Part shown: positions 18,133-27,736 of the stretch, one piece after another
Numbering within the stretch: the stretch's first letter is position 1
Layout of the letters: each line of letters begins with the position of its first letter
Source of the DNA: Bartonella sp. HY038
Lineage (GTDB): Bacteria; Pseudomonadota; Alphaproteobacteria; Rhizobiales; Rhizobiaceae
Direction: 5' to 3'
DNA: 64,000 bases
NCBI RefSeq assembly: GCF_014117425.1
Contig: NZ_CP059725.1
Coordinates: 744,001 to 808,000, forward strand
Notes under the pieces: generated by a model
What the model saw: the letters and a program-made list of their open reading frames with translations, nothing else
Databases searched by the model: none
Told to the model about the DNA's origin: nothing
Position numbers and translations under genes: made by a program

Positions 18133-19324
18133 TTATGCAGCAGTGTTGTTTTCAAAAATAAGTTTTTGCAACATTTGTTCAGCTTGGGCTTCGCGCTGTG
18201 AACGAGCAATGAAACCGCCACCTAAAACGCGTGAACCATTATCTTCACTTTCATAAACAACACAAGCTTGACCTGGTGCAACTCCGCTTTCACCTTCTAA
18301 TAATTCCACATTAAATTCGCCATCCTCATAACGAAGAATCGCTTGGCGTGGAGGGCGGGTCGAACGCACTTTGGCGGCAACCTCAATTCCTTCCACGGGA
18401 AAATTATTAAGATCATGATCGCCAAGCCAATTGGCATTGCGTAAATAAATGCGGTGGGTATGTAAGGCTTCCCTTTGGCCGACGATAACGCGCGCGCCCT
18501 CAGCATCAAGATGCACAACATAAAGCGCTTCACCTGTTGCAATGCCAATACCGCGGCGCTGCCCAATAGTATAATTCATGATACCTTCATGACGTCCCAA
18601 AACCCGGCCATCAATATGGACAATTATCACCTGGATTTGCTGCATCAGGTTTTAACTTGCTGATAACATCACTATATCGACCCTGTGGTACAAAGCAGAT
18701 GTCTTGACTATCATGCTTTTGCGCAACCGTAAGGCCCATTTCTTCAGCAAGTTTTCGCACATCTGCTTTTGGCAACCCACCTAACGGAAAGCGCAAATAA
18801 TCAATTTGCTCCTGTGTGGTTGCAAAAAGGAAGTAGCTTTGGTCACGTTCTGCATCAATGGGCCGATAGAGTGCGCGGTGAGCACCCTTTTGTTTGCTGC
18901 GGATATAATGACCAGTAGCAAGTGCATCTGCTCCTAATTCTTGGGCGGTTGCTAACAAATCAGCAAATTTTACTGTTTGGTTGCATGCAACGCATGGAAT
19001 AGGTGTTTCTCCATGGGCGTAACTTTCTGCAAAGGGGTTGATTACCGCTTCACGAAAGCGCTGCTCATAATCCAAAACATAATGAGGAATGCCCAAAGTT
19101 TCACAAACTCTGCGCGCATCCTCAATATCTTGACCTGCACAACAGGCACCAACGCGGTGTACGGCGGCACCATGATCATAAAGCTGTAATGTTACTCCTA
19201 AAACATCATAGCCCTCTTGCTTTAATATACCTGCCACAACGGACGAATCAACGCCCCCGGACATGGCAACTACTACCCGGGTCTCCGCAGGAGAACGTGG
19301 TAGATCGAGACTATTTAAAGACAT
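18133..19324 (-). pseudogene. mnmA: tRNA 2-thiouridylase MnmA, broken by a one-base frameshift
   Basis: MnmA puts sulfur on U34 of Lys, Glu and Gln tRNAs. The two halves together span the whole family length (about 396 codons). The first half has the PP-loop [13 protein letters not shown] and both catalytic Cys regions ([10 protein letters not shown] and [12 protein letters not shown]). It then runs into a stop at 18611, just after PDAANPGD. The second half resumes one base out of phase ([20 protein letters not shown]) and continues to 18133. Removing one T of the TT at 18624-18625 (one A on the coding strand) restores GDIVHIDG. Start ATG 19324 with AAAGG upstream. The gene is rarely lost, so an assembly or sequencing error is a real alternative. 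Confidence 0.85.
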
Positions 19325-19333
19325 CAATGTCAC

Positions 19334-19651
19334 CTTTCAGACATTATGGAAATATATACCGATCAAGGCTGGTATAAAAGCCATAGACTAAGTCCAACAA
19401 AGGAAATGTCGAATTTTGCGGCTATATCGCAAAATACAGCTCATTGTAAAATGAAAACTGGAAGATTGCACTCACAATTATAAAAAAATTTAATAGCTGT
19501 AGCGTCGTATATATGAAACTTTTTAAAAAAAATAAAGTGCTTGAAAAAATAAAATACTTTAGAAAAATATAATATTTAATTTAATGTATTGTTTTTAAAC
19601 GATAAAACTAGAATTTTTATATTTAAATGTTAATTATTCGTTACACAGAGT
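19334..19651. other. Intergenic region upstream of sciP
   Basis: AT-rich divergent spacer between mnmA and sciP. No ORF seen. A CtrA-like site lies at its sciP-proximal end. Confidence 0.35.
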
Positions 19652-19666
19652 TTAGTTAAATCTTAA
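19652..19666 (+). promoter_or_regulatory. CtrA-like binding site before sciP
   Basis: TTAG-N7-TTAA (19652-19666) differs by one base from the CtrA consensus TTAA-N7-TTAA and lies 58 bases before the sciP ATG. In Caulobacter sciP is a CtrA target. In DNA this AT-rich, chance matches are common. Confidence 0.3.
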
Positions 19667-19723
19667 AGCTAATAGAGTATTTTTGAGTCTGTGATTGGGT
19701 CCTTGAGAAGAGTAGAGAGTACA

Positions 19724-19999
19724 ATGACCGATCTTGTTAGACAGAGAATAAAATATGTAATTGGTCCAGATGGAAGTCCTTTGACGATGTCTGACCTACC
19801 ACCAAAAAATACAAGGCGTTGGGTTATACGACGCAAGGCAGAAGTTGTTGCAGCCGTTCGCGGCGGATTATTAAGCCTTGATGAAGCATGTCAACGTTAT
19901 ACACTCACAGTTGAGGAGTTTTTGTCATGGCAAACCTCAATTGACGAGCATGGCTTGGCAGGATTACGCACAACGCGTATCCAGCAATATCGCCATTAG
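19724..19999 (+). CDS. sciP: SciP, inhibitor of CtrA-dependent transcription (DUF1153)
   Basis: A 91-residue DUF1153 protein. In Caulobacter SciP binds CtrA at promoters and blocks recruitment of RNA polymerase, shutting down CtrA targets at the start of the cell cycle. The whole family pattern is present: YVIGPDGSPLTMSDLPP, then a helix-turn-helix (RWVIRRKAEVVAAVRGGLLS, YTLTVEEFLSWQ). The frame extends to 19691, but ATG 19724 has GAGAG upstream and matches the family start (MTDLVRQ). A strong terminator follows at 20040. With chpT at 448-1077 this window holds two parts of the CtrA circuit. Confidence 0.88.
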   Translation: MTDLVRQRIKYVIGPDGSPLTMSDLPPKNTRRWVIRRKAEVVAAVRGGLLSLDEACQRYTLTVEEFLSWQTSIDEHGLAGLRTTRIQQYRH

Positions 20000-20039
20000 G
20001 CAATTTCACATTTTATTTTTAAAATGGAATTACAAGACA

Positions 20040-20073
20040 TTATGGCCGGATCTGATCCGGCCATAAATATTTT
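20040..20073 (+). terminator. Intrinsic terminator of sciP
   Basis: TATGGCCGGAT (20041-20051) and ATCCGGCCATA (20055 on) form a perfect 11-bp GC-rich stem with a minimal loop, followed by AATATTTTT. Confidence 0.85.
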
Positions 20074-20230
20074 TGGATTGAGCGTTTACGCTCATAGGCA
20101 TATAGCTGTCTTTATTTTTCAAAAATTGACTATATCGCTTACTTTTAAAGATCATTAATATGTGATTTGCGTATTATGGCTTTAATGGCGCAAACATATG
20201 ACGAGCAATCCGATAATGGAGAATGCAATT

Positions 20231-20995
20231 ATGGTTGATTTAGATGAGGATAAAAGGCGTTTTGGTAATGATCCAAAGAATTTATTTGCCGATAATTTAA
20301 AAGCTGTCCATAAGCGTATTGCAATTGCGGCTGCGGCAAGTGGCCGCCTAGCGAGCGATATTCGGTTACTGGTGGTCACAAAGACAGTGCCTGCCCATAT
20401 TTTGCGGTTTATTCATGATCTGGGCATTGATAATTTTGGTGAGAATAAAATACAAGAAGCAAAGGAAAAGTCTGAAATCCTAGCTGATTTAAATATCCGT
20501 TGGAGTATGATTGGCCATTTGCAAAGCAATAAGGTTAAATATCTTGTGCGGTTTGCCTCTGAGTTTCATGCTCTTGATAGCCTTACACTCGCAGAAGAAT
20601 TAAACCGCCGCCTCGATAATATGGGACGCGATCTTGATGTCTTTGTGCAGGTCAATACATCCGGCGAAGAAAGTAAATATGGACTTCATCCTGATGACTT
20701 GCTGCCATTTTTAGAGGGCTTGAAAAAATATCCACGTTTGAAGCCTAAAGGATTGATGACTTTAGCTATTTTATCCGATGATCCTGTGCTAATACGTCCT
20801 TGCTTTAAACTTTTAAAGCAATTGCGCGATGCTGCCCGCAACAAATATCCAGAAATTGAAAAACTCTCGATGGGAATGTCTGGGGATTTTGAAATGGCGA
20901 TTGAAGAGGGCGCTGATATTGTTCGCGTTGGACAAGCTATATTTGGGCCGCGTCCTACAAAAGATTCAGACTATTGGCCAGCTTTATTTCATTAA
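20231..20995 (+). CDS. yggS: YggS/PLPBP pyridoxal phosphate homeostasis protein
   Basis: A 254-residue PLP-binding TIM-barrel protein (fold III alanine-racemase N-domain only) that buffers free PLP and affects amino-acid homeostasis. Seen: the PLP-lysine strand LLVVTKTV (Lys in VTK), FGENKIQEAKEK, WSMIGHLQSNKVKYLVRF, FVQVNTSGEESKYGL, GLMTLAI and MGMSGDFEMAIEEGADIVRVG. Starts at 20198 and 20216 are also in frame. ATG 20231 is chosen because GGAG lies 9 bases before it and YggS proteins have a short lead-in. It ends at a strong terminator shared with convergent gltX. Confidence 0.9.
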   Translation: MVDLDEDKRRFGNDPKNLFADNLKAVHKRIAIAAAASGRLASDIRLLVVTKTVPAHILRFIHDLGIDNFGENKIQEAKEKSEILADLNIRWSMIGHLQSNKVKYLVRFASEFHALDSLTLAEELNRRLDNMGRDLDVFVQVNTSGEESKYGLHPDDLLPFLEGLKKYPRLKPKGLMTLAILSDDPVLIRPCFKLLKQLRDAARNKYPEIEKLSMGMSGDFEMAIEEGADIVRVGQAIFGPRPTKDSDYWPALFH

Positions 20996-21006
20996 AATTT
21001 TTGTTT

Positions 21007-21045
21007 TTAAAAGCAGCTTTTTAAAAAGCTGCTTTTAAATTTTTA
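21007..21045. terminator. Bidirectional intrinsic terminator
   Basis: A long near-perfect stem (TTAAAAGCAGCTTTTT 21007-21022, AAAAAGCTGCTTTTAA 21023-21038) between convergent yggS and gltX, with T-runs on both sides. Confidence 0.8.
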
Positions 21046-21085
21046 AGGTGCAAAAAACTCACCAATAAGGCTAAAGCAATCTTTT

Positions 21086-22453
21086 TTAAGCCGTTAGACG
21101 CTTTAATACGAGATCACGATCAAGTAGAAGCAAGAAGCTTGCAAGCTCTGGCCCTGATTGTTCACCAGTCAAAGCAACGCGCAAAGGATGAAAGAGATCT
21201 TTGCCCTTGCGGCCTGTTTTATCTTTAATCGCTGCAGTCCAATTTTTCCATGTGGTTTTATCCCATGGGCTTTCTGGCAACAGTTTAGCAGCTTCGCATA
21301 GGAATTCTTTTTCTTCTGGCTCAGCAAAGGTGAGGTCGCTATTATTGGCAATATCCCACCAATGTGTTGCATCGCAAACTTTGGTCAAATTTTCATGGAC
21401 TACATTCCAAAAATCTTCAGCCTTATCGCCATCAATACCAAGTTTTTCTAAACGATCTTTAACATCAATATAGCTATATTTATGGACGATTTGCATATTC
21501 AATGCATTAAGATCAGCAGGATCAAATTTAGCTGATGATTTTGAAACTGATTGAAGGTTGAAATGGCTAGCAAGCTCATTCATATCAAAACAGGAAATGA
21601 CATTTTCAGCCGTGCCGGTAAGGGTCGCAAGTGAGCTGATAGCCATTGGTTCTAAACCATCTTCGCGAAGGCTGCGTAATGACAAATCACCTTTACGCTT
21701 GGATAGGCCTTCGCCTGAAGCTGTCGTTAAGAGATTGATATGACCAAAATTTGGCACATCACCACCCAAGGCTTCAAAAATGGCAATTTGAACACCAGTA
21801 TTTGTAACGTGATCGTCACCACGAATAATGTGGCTGATCTTCATTTCAATATCATCGACAACCGATGGTAAGGTATAAAGATAAGTGCCATCTTCACGCA
21901 CGAGAACGGGATCCGACATTGATGATAAGTCGATAACTTGTGGGCCGCGTACGATGTCATTCCAACGTACTTCACTGCGCTGGCGTTCAAACGGTGAGGA
22001 CGCAAAATTAGGAAGCAAAAAGCGCCAATGGGGTTTGCGTCCCTCTTGCTCAAAAGCTTGCTTTTCGGCGTCAGTTAATTTTAGTGCATCGCGTTCATAA
22101 ATTGGTGGCAATTTACGCGATAATAAAATTTTACGGCGGCGGTCTAATTCTTCTGCTGTTTCATAACAAGCATAAAGCAAACCTGCAGCTTTTAGTTTTT
22201 CAACTGCCGCATCATAAACATCAAAGCGTTTTGACTGGTACCAAATTTCATCGGGCGTAATACCAAGCCAATCAAGGTCTTGTCCGATGCCATTAATATA
22301 TTCTTGTTTGGACCGTTCAATATCTGTATCGTCGAAACGTAAGATATATTGCCCTTTATTGGTTAGCGAATATAACCAATTAAAAAGTGCAATACGTGCA
22401 TTACCAATATGAATATAGCCCGTTGGTGAGGGCGCAAAACGAACGCGTACCAT
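21086..22453 (-). CDS. gltX: Glutamyl-tRNA synthetase
   Basis: Class I synthetase charging tRNA-Glu (and, in alphaproteobacteria, tRNA-Gln for later amidation). The 455-residue protein shows the HIGH-like motif in [19 protein letters not shown], the KMSKS-equivalent in [14 protein letters not shown] (about residues 235-250), and a helical anticodon-binding domain in the last 130 residues. Many alphaproteobacteria have two GltX proteins; the KLSKR-type signature and short zinc-less middle suggest this is one of such a pair. ATG 22453 is used: the upstream GTG (22462) would add only three residues, and [12 protein letters not shown] is the usual start. Confidence 0.9.
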   Translation of the reverse strand: MVRVRFAPSPTGYIHIGNARIALFNWLYSLTNKGQYILRFDDTDIERSKQEYINGIGQDLDWLGITPDEIWYQSKRFDVYDAAVEKLKAAGLLYACYETAEELDRRRKILLSRKLPPIYERDALKLTDAEKQAFEQEGRKPHWRFLLPNFASSPFERQRSEVRWNDIVRGPQVIDLSSMSDPVLVREDGTYLYTLPSVVDDIEMKISHIIRGDDHVTNTGVQIAIFEALGGDVPNFGHINLLTTASGEGLSKRKGDLSLRSLREDGLEPMAISSLATLTGTAENVISCFDMNELASHFNLQSVSKSSAKFDPADLNALNMQIVHKYSYIDVKDRLEKLGIDGDKAEDFWNVVHENLTKVCDATHWWDIANNSDLTFAEPEEKEFLCEAAKLLPESPWDKTTWKNWTAAIKDKTGRKGKDLFHPLRVALTGEQSGPELASFLLLLDRDLVLKRLTA

Positions 22454-22597
22454 GGTTCTCACTTATCTTTATTCTTGTTGTAAGTTCTAAAGCAGTTTAT
22501 GCCTTTAAGAGGTAAAATGCTTTTATCATTTCTTTTATACTGCCAATTGATGATTGTCGCGATAATTATCACAATTTTATTGAATATTAATCACCAT

Positions 22598-24286
22598 TTA
22601 CTTATCGCGGAAGCGATTGGTAATCGGATAGCGTCTATCACGACCAAAATTCTTAGGCGTAATTTTTACACCCGGTGCCGATTGGCGCCTTTTATATTCA
22701 GCAATGTAAAGAAGATTTTCAATGCGCTTTACGGTTTCACGATCAAAGCCACGCTCTACAATCTGTTCAACACCCATTTCTTGCTCAATCAAACATTCAA
22801 GAATATCGTCAAGCACGGGATAAGGAGGCAAGCTATCTTGATCTGTTTGGTTTTCCCGCAACTCTGCGGAGGGTGCTTTTTCAATAATGTTTTGCGGAAT
22901 AACCATGCCTTTAGGACCTAGGGCACTTTCTGGGCGATGATGATTACGCCAGTCGGACATAGCATAGACTTGCATTTTATAAAGATCTTTAATTGGATTA
23001 AAGCCGCCATTCATATCGCCGTAAAGCGTTGCATAGCCAACCGACATTTCCGATTTATTGCCTGTGGTTACCACCATTGAACCAAATTTATTGGAAATAG
23101 CCATAAGAATTGTGCCGCGTGTACGGCTTTGTAAATTTTCTTCGGTGATGCCGCTATCCGTACCTGCAAAAACTCCATCAAGAGCAGATAAAAAGCCCTC
23201 AACAGGGGCAAAGATCGGCACAGTTTCATATTTGCAGGTCAATAATTTGGCACATTCTTCTGCATCAGAAAAAGATTCTTGCGATGTATATTTATAAGGC
23301 AACATAATTGCCCTAACGCGTTCAGCGCCGAGCGCATCAACAGCAATTGCGGCGCAAATAGCAGAATCAATGCCGCCAGATAGACCCAAAACGACATCTT
23401 TAAAGCCATTTTTATTAACGTAATCGCCAAAACCAACCATGCAAGCGCAATAGTCTGCAGCAAGGCCTTCCAACAATTCTTCATTTGGGCCGTTTAAGAA
23501 ATTCCAGCCAAATTGGTTTTCTTCCCATTCGGTTATGCTAAGATCCGATTGGAAATGTTTCATTTGAAAGGCAAGATTGCCGCCGCCATCAACACCAAAG
23601 GATCCACCATCAAAAACCAACTCATCTTGACCGCCAAATTGGTTGACATAAATTAAAGGTAACTGACAATTTTGCGCTTGAACCGCAGCAACAAGTGGTC
23701 TGCGTGCAGGCTTGTTGCGTGTATAGGGGGAGCCGTTGATGACAATCATCATTCGCGCCCCTTGGTCGGCTAGATATTTGCAAAATTCTTCGTCATTCCA
23801 GATGTCTTCGCAAATTGGCAGTCCAAGACTTATACCGCGATATTCAATTGGCTCTGGCATTGGTCCACAGCTAAAGACGCGCTTTTCATCAAATTCGCCA
23901 TAATTGGGTAAATCAACCTTATAGCGCTCGCCGATGCAGGTACCATGGTCGAGAACCATGACACTATTATAGATTGCATCATCTCTATGCAGCGGGGTGC
24001 CAATGATAACGCCTGGTCCACCATCTAATGTGTCTTTGGCTAATTCCATCACGGCTTTTTCGCAAGCCTTGGTGAAAGCCGGTTTTAGCACAAGATCTTC
24101 TGGTGGGTAACCACTAATAAAAAGCTCTGAAAAAACAATGAGATCCGCATTTTGTGCTTTTGCTTGCAGTCGCGCATTGCGGGCTAGTTGCAAGTTTTTT
24201 TCAACGTCGCCCATAACGGGATTTAATTGTGCAATGGCAATGCGCAAAATTCGATTATGATTTTCATTGATCTCAGTTTTGGTCAT
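22598..24286 (-). CDS. nadE: Glutamine-dependent NAD+ synthetase
   Basis: The last step of NAD synthesis: deamido-NAD to NAD+ with glutamine as nitrogen donor. The 562-residue protein is a two-domain fusion. The N-terminal nitrilase-type amidase (about 15-260) has its Glu in FSELFISGYPPEDL and catalytic Cys in GLPICEDIWN. The C-terminal synthetase (about 285-562) has the PP-loop LGLSGGIDSAICAAIAVDAL and the signature TTGNKSEMSVGYATLYGDMN. Start ATG 24286 follows AGGTAAC; a TTG at 24289 is ignored. It is downstream of the class II DAHP synthase, separated by a RIME-like repeat. Confidence 0.93.
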   Translation of the reverse strand: MTKTEINENHNRILRIAIAQLNPVMGDVEKNLQLARNARLQAKAQNADLIVFSELFISGYPPEDLVLKPAFTKACEKAVMELAKDTLDGGPGVIIGTPLHRDDAIYNSVMVLDHGTCIGERYKVDLPNYGEFDEKRVFSCGPMPEPIEYRGISLGLPICEDIWNDEEFCKYLADQGARMMIVINGSPYTRNKPARRPLVAAVQAQNCQLPLIYVNQFGGQDELVFDGGSFGVDGGGNLAFQMKHFQSDLSITEWEENQFGWNFLNGPNEELLEGLAADYCACMVGFGDYVNKNGFKDVVLGLSGGIDSAICAAIAVDALGAERVRAIMLPYKYTSQESFSDAEECAKLLTCKYETVPIFAPVEGFLSALDGVFAGTDSGITEENLQSRTRGTILMAISNKFGSMVVTTGNKSEMSVGYATLYGDMNGGFNPIKDLYKMQVYAMSDWRNHHRPESALGPKGMVIPQNIIEKAPSAELRENQTDQDSLPPYPVLDDILECLIEQEMGVEQIVERGFDRETVKRIENLLYIAEYKRRQSAPGVKITPKNFGRDRRYPITNRFRDK

Positions 24287-24330
24287 CAAGTTACCTATAA
24301 ATCTTTATTTTTTTACATATGTGGCAGAAG

Positions 24331-24440
24331 AATTAGAGCGTTTTCCAAAAAGTGTGAAGCGGTTTTTGGACAAAAAACGCGGTGTAAACAATGGATTGGA
24401 GCGCCGATCTGATCCAATCAGATCGAAATGCGCTCTAATT
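24331..24440. repeat. RIME-like palindromic intergenic repeat, 110 bp
   Basis: A 110-bp element bounded by perfect 10-bp inverted termini (AATTAGAGCG 24331-24340, CGCTCTAATT 24431-24440). Inside are two dyads: GCGTTTTCCAAAAAGTGTG paired with TTTTTGGACAAAAAACGC (about 24338-24380), and GATCTGATCCAATCAGATC (about 24406-24424). Size, dyads and the AGTGTGAAGCGGTTTT core match the Rhizobiales RIME-type mosaic repeats as I know them. It lies between aroG-type DAHP synthase and nadE and would form a large hairpin in the read-through transcript. Confidence 0.75.
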
Positions 24441-24474
24441 ATTCAGATATGCTTTAATGTTTTATTAAATTGAT

Positions 24475-24508
24475 AGCAAAAGGGCCACTTGGTAAACCAA
24501 ATGGCCCT
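24475..24508 (-). terminator. Intrinsic terminator of DAHP synthase gene
   Basis: AGGGCCACTTGGT and ACCAAATGGCCCT (24481-24508) form a 13-bp stem with one mismatch and an AA loop. On the minus strand it is followed by TTTTGC directly after the stop at 24515. Confidence 0.8.
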
Positions 24509-24514
24509 AATTTT

Positions 24515-25894
24515 TTAACTAGCCGCAGCCTTGCCCGCGCTTTCAGCATCGCGGTCACGCTTTAATAGCTCCGCCACCAAAAACGCTAGTTCAAGAGCCT
24601 GGTCGGCATTAAGACGAGGATCACAATGGGTGTGATAGCGGCTTGATAAATCATCACCGGAAATAGCTTGCGCACCACCAATACATTCAGTGACGTTTTT
24701 GCCGGTCATTTCAATATGGATGCCACCTGGATGGGTGCCTTCCGCACGATGCACATTGAAGAAAATTTCAACCTCTTTCAATATACGATCAAATGGGCGG
24801 GTCTTATAGCCAGCAGCCGTAATGGTGTTACCATGCATAGGATCGCATGACCAAACAACCTTACGACCTTCACGCTCAACAGCACGAATAAGTTGCGGCA
24901 AATGATCTTCAACTTTATCATGACCAAAACGTGCAATAAGGGTTAAACGACCTGCTTCATTTTCTGGATTTAAAATATCAATAAGGCGTAAAAGATCATC
25001 TGGTTCTAAGGATGGACCACATTTTAAGCCGATTGGGTTTTTAATGCCACGGCAATATTCAAGGTGAGCATGGTCGGCCTGACGCGTGCGGTCGCCAATC
25101 CAAAGCATATGGCCAGAAGTTGCATACCAATCACCACTGGTGGAATCCACCCTTGTCATGGCTTCTTCATAACCAAGCAGCAAAGCCTCATGGCTAGTGA
25201 AGAATTCTGTTTCACGCAGCATGTGGTTGGTTTTGGCAGTAATGCCAATGGCGCGCATGAAATCCATTGTTTCGGATATGCGCTGGGCTAGTGCCTCATA
25301 ACGTTCACCTTGTGGACTATTGGACACAAAGCCAAGCATCCATTTATGGACATTTTCAAGATTGGCATAACCGCCCTGAGCAAAAGCACGTAAAAGATTG
25401 AGAGTTGCAGCCGATTGACGATAGACCATGGCCATGCGTTGCGGATCTGGAATTCGCGACTTTTCGTCAAACTCGATGCCATTGATAATGTCACCGCGAT
25501 AGGATGGTAGTTCAATACCATTAATTGTTTCAAAATCACTGGAACGTGGCTTGGCAAATTGGCCGGCAATACGCCCAATTTTAACCACTGGCTTTGAAGA
25601 ACCAAAAGTTAGCACAACCGCCATTTGCAAAAACACACGGAAAAAATCGCGGATCGTATCAGCCTCATGCTCAGCAAAGCTTTCCGCGCAATCTCCGCCC
25701 TGCAGCAAAAACGCCTTACCTTCAGCAACATCAGCAAGCTCGCTTTTAAGGTCTCTTGCTTCCCCGGCAAAAACAAGCGGTGGGAAACGGCTTAAACGGC
25801 TTTCTACATCGGCCAAAGCGGCGGCATCAGGATAGGCTGGAACCTGTTTAATCGGCATTGATCTCCAGCTGTGCGGTGTCCAGTTTTTTGTCAT
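24515..25894 (-). CDS. Class II 3-deoxy-7-phosphoheptulonate (DAHP) synthase
   Basis: The first step of the shikimate pathway: phosphoenolpyruvate plus erythrose 4-phosphate to DAHP. The 459-residue protein is the plant/actinobacterial type II enzyme. Landmarks are [17 protein letters not shown] (metal-binding Cys), [28 protein letters not shown], the metal-binding [10 protein letters not shown], and [14 protein letters not shown]. It starts [19 protein letters not shown], the family's N-terminus. Its transcript ends at the terminator at 24475. Usual symbols are aroG or aroF depending on the annotation; the class is certain, the symbol is not. Feedback-binding residues cannot be judged. Confidence 0.93.
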   Translation of the reverse strand: MTKNWTPHSWRSMPIKQVPAYPDAAALADVESRLSRFPPLVFAGEARDLKSELADVAEGKAFLLQGGDCAESFAEHEADTIRDFFRVFLQMAVVLTFGSSKPVVKIGRIAGQFAKPRSSDFETINGIELPSYRGDIINGIEFDEKSRIPDPQRMAMVYRQSAATLNLLRAFAQGGYANLENVHKWMLGFVSNSPQGERYEALAQRISETMDFMRAIGITAKTNHMLRETEFFTSHEALLLGYEEAMTRVDSTSGDWYATSGHMLWIGDRTRQADHAHLEYCRGIKNPIGLKCGPSLEPDDLLRLIDILNPENEAGRLTLIARFGHDKVEDHLPQLIRAVEREGRKVVWSCDPMHGNTITAAGYKTRPFDRILKEVEIFFNVHRAEGTHPGGIHIEMTGKNVTECIGGAQAISGDDLSSRYHTHCDPRLNADQALELAFLVAELLKRDRDAESAGKAAAS

Positions 25895-25994
25895 GGCTCT
25901 TAACTCACTTACCTTAATTCAAAATCTGCGTGAGGTCTCTCCCCAGAAGATAGTGAAACTTATAAGACATATAAATAGAAACTTCTAGTCCCCA

Positions 25995-26023
25995 ATATAA
26001 TAATGGCAGCAAATGCTGCCATT
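25995..26023 (-). terminator. Terminator after gor
   Basis: AATGGCAGCA (26002-26011) and TGCTGCCATT (26014-26023) form a perfect 10-bp stem 30 bases after the gor stop. The minus-strand tail is ATTATTATATT, a modest U-run. Confidence 0.65.
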
Positions 26024-26052
26024 TGTTTTGTTAGATTTATTTAGATTAAAGA

Positions 26053-27444
26053 TTAACTATCAATACGCACGCCGCTTTTATAAATATAGCTTGGCTTATA
26101 CATGGTTACCAATTCTTCAGCTGCGGTTGGGTGTACTGCCATAGTTGCATCAAAAATATCCTTGGTTAGTTTGCCTTTGAGGCAAATGCCAAGAACTTGA
26201 GCAAGCTCGCCAGCATCAGGTCCCATAATATGGGCGCCAATCACAATACGGCTATCGCCATCAACAATAAGTTTAGTTAACATGCGCTCGCTATTTCCCG
26301 AAATTGTATTGCGCATTGGGCGAAATAATGCGCGGTAAACCTCGACATTGGCATATTGAAGGGCTGCTTCTTCTTCTGATAGGCCTACAGTGCCAATTTC
26401 TGGCTGTGAGAATACTGCGGTTGCAATAAGATCGTGATCGGGCGCCGTTGGATTACTGTTAAAAGCAGTTTGCAAGAAACACATTGCTTCATGAATAGCA
26501 ACGGGGGTTAATTGCACACGGTCGGTAACATCGCCAACAGCCCAAATATGGGGATTGCTAGTGGTAAGATATTGATCCACAATAATCGCGCCATGCTTGT
26601 CGGTTTTAACGCCTGCCTTTTCAAGGCCAAGCCCCGATGTATGGGGAACGCGTCCAAGTGCTAGCATAACTTGCCCTGCTTCAAGCAATTCACCATTGGA
26701 TAAGATAACGCTATAATCTTCGCCGGTTTTAGCAACCTGCTTGATGGATGCATTATAAATAATTTTAATGCCTTTTTGGCTCATTGCATCATGCAATAAT
26801 TGGCGCAAATCATGGTCAAAGCGGCGTAGGATTAAGTCACCACGATAAACCAATGTTGTATCAACACCAAGGCCATGAAAAATATTGGCAAATTCAACGG
26901 CTATATAACCGCCACCTGCAATGACAACAGATTTTGGTAATTGTGGTAGGTCAAAGACTTCATTGGAAGATATGCAATATTCGCCACCGTTGATTTGCTC
27001 GGCCCCCTGTGGGCGGCCACCCGTGGCAACGAGTATTTTTTCGGCGGTTATTTTTTCACCTGTATTTTTAAGTATAAGGGTATGCTCATCAAGAAACTCA
27101 ACGCGGCTTTCAAAAATAGTAACCTTACTATTTTCAAGGCCCATACGATAAAGACCTTCAAGGCGGGTGATCTCGGTGTTTTTTTGGTCAACAAGATAGC
27201 GCCAATCAAATTTGGGCTCATTAATTGTCCAGCCAAAGCCCTTTGCATCATGAATGGTTTCGCGATAATGAGAGGCATAGACATAAAGCTTTTTAGGAAC
27301 ACAGCCACGAATAACGCAGGTTCCCCCCATGCGATATTCTTCCGCAAGACCAACTTTTTTACCCAAGGCGCCTGCAAGACGCGCGGCGCGCACACCGCCA
27401 GAACCACCACCAATGACAAATAAGTCAAAATCAAAAGAAGACAC
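26053..27444 (-). CDS. gor: Glutathione-disulfide reductase
   Basis: NADPH-dependent flavoenzyme reducing GSSG to GSH. The 463-residue protein has an FAD motif (VIGGGSGGVRAARLAG), redox-active cysteines in GGTCVIRGCVPKKLYVY, an NADPH Rossmann motif (VVIAGGGYIAVEFANIF) followed by an Arg region, and the interface His-Glu pair in MAVHPTAAEELVTM. GTG 27444 is the start: TTGGAG lies 6 bases upstream. The in-frame TTG at 27456 would have to use that same ribosome-binding site as codons. The gor/DUF2059/rpiA run on the minus strand is a conserved Rhizobiales neighbourhood as far as I recall. Confidence 0.93.
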   Translation of the reverse strand: MSSFDFDLFVIGGGSGGVRAARLAGALGKKVGLAEEYRMGGTCVIRGCVPKKLYVYASHYRETIHDAKGFGWTINEPKFDWRYLVDQKNTEITRLEGLYRMGLENSKVTIFESRVEFLDEHTLILKNTGEKITAEKILVATGGRPQGAEQINGGEYCISSNEVFDLPQLPKSVVIAGGGYIAVEFANIFHGLGVDTTLVYRGDLILRRFDHDLRQLLHDAMSQKGIKIIYNASIKQVAKTGEDYSVILSNGELLEAGQVMLALGRVPHTSGLGLEKAGVKTDKHGAIIVDQYLTTSNPHIWAVGDVTDRVQLTPVAIHEAMCFLQTAFNSNPTAPDHDLIATAVFSQPEIGTVGLSEEEAALQYANVEVYRALFRPMRNTISGNSERMLTKLIVDGDSRIVIGAHIMGPDAGELAQVLGICLKGKLTKDIFDATMAVHPTAAEELVTMYKPSYIYKSGVRIDS

Positions 27445-27669
27445 AATTAACTCCAAAATCTATGCGCAATCGGCAATTTCTATTAAAATAATGACTATTG
27501 CATAAAACAATAATAGGCAATTGTTTTAGGCTTGTTTTCGTCATGTTTAATAAAATTATATAGGAAGTGATGAATGCGGCTTTTAGTGCTGCGCGCTTAA
27601 TAAATCTGTCTTACTAAATATTGAGCCACGTGGATGAAACGCATAGTGGAATTAAGGATCCTATTAAAA

Positions 27670-27701
27670 GCAAAAAGACCTTAGCCATTATAGCTAAGGT
27701 C
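27670..27701 (-). terminator. Terminator after the DUF2059 gene
   Basis: GACCTTAGC (27677-27685) and GCTAAGGTC (27693-27701), a perfect 9-bp stem. On the minus strand it is followed by TTTTTGCTTTTAA. Confidence 0.8.
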
Positions 27702-27736
27702 GGTATGATAAAACGAAATAAATCTCGTCAATTTTA

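Noticed and set aside
22499..22921. 140-codon plus-strand ORF opposite the end of nadE
   Set aside because: Antisense shadow of the conserved nadE C-terminal domain; its composition is not protein-like and it has no ribosome-binding site.
26995..27423. 142-codon plus-strand ORF opposite gor
   Set aside because: Shadow of the conserved FAD/NADPH-binding region of gor.
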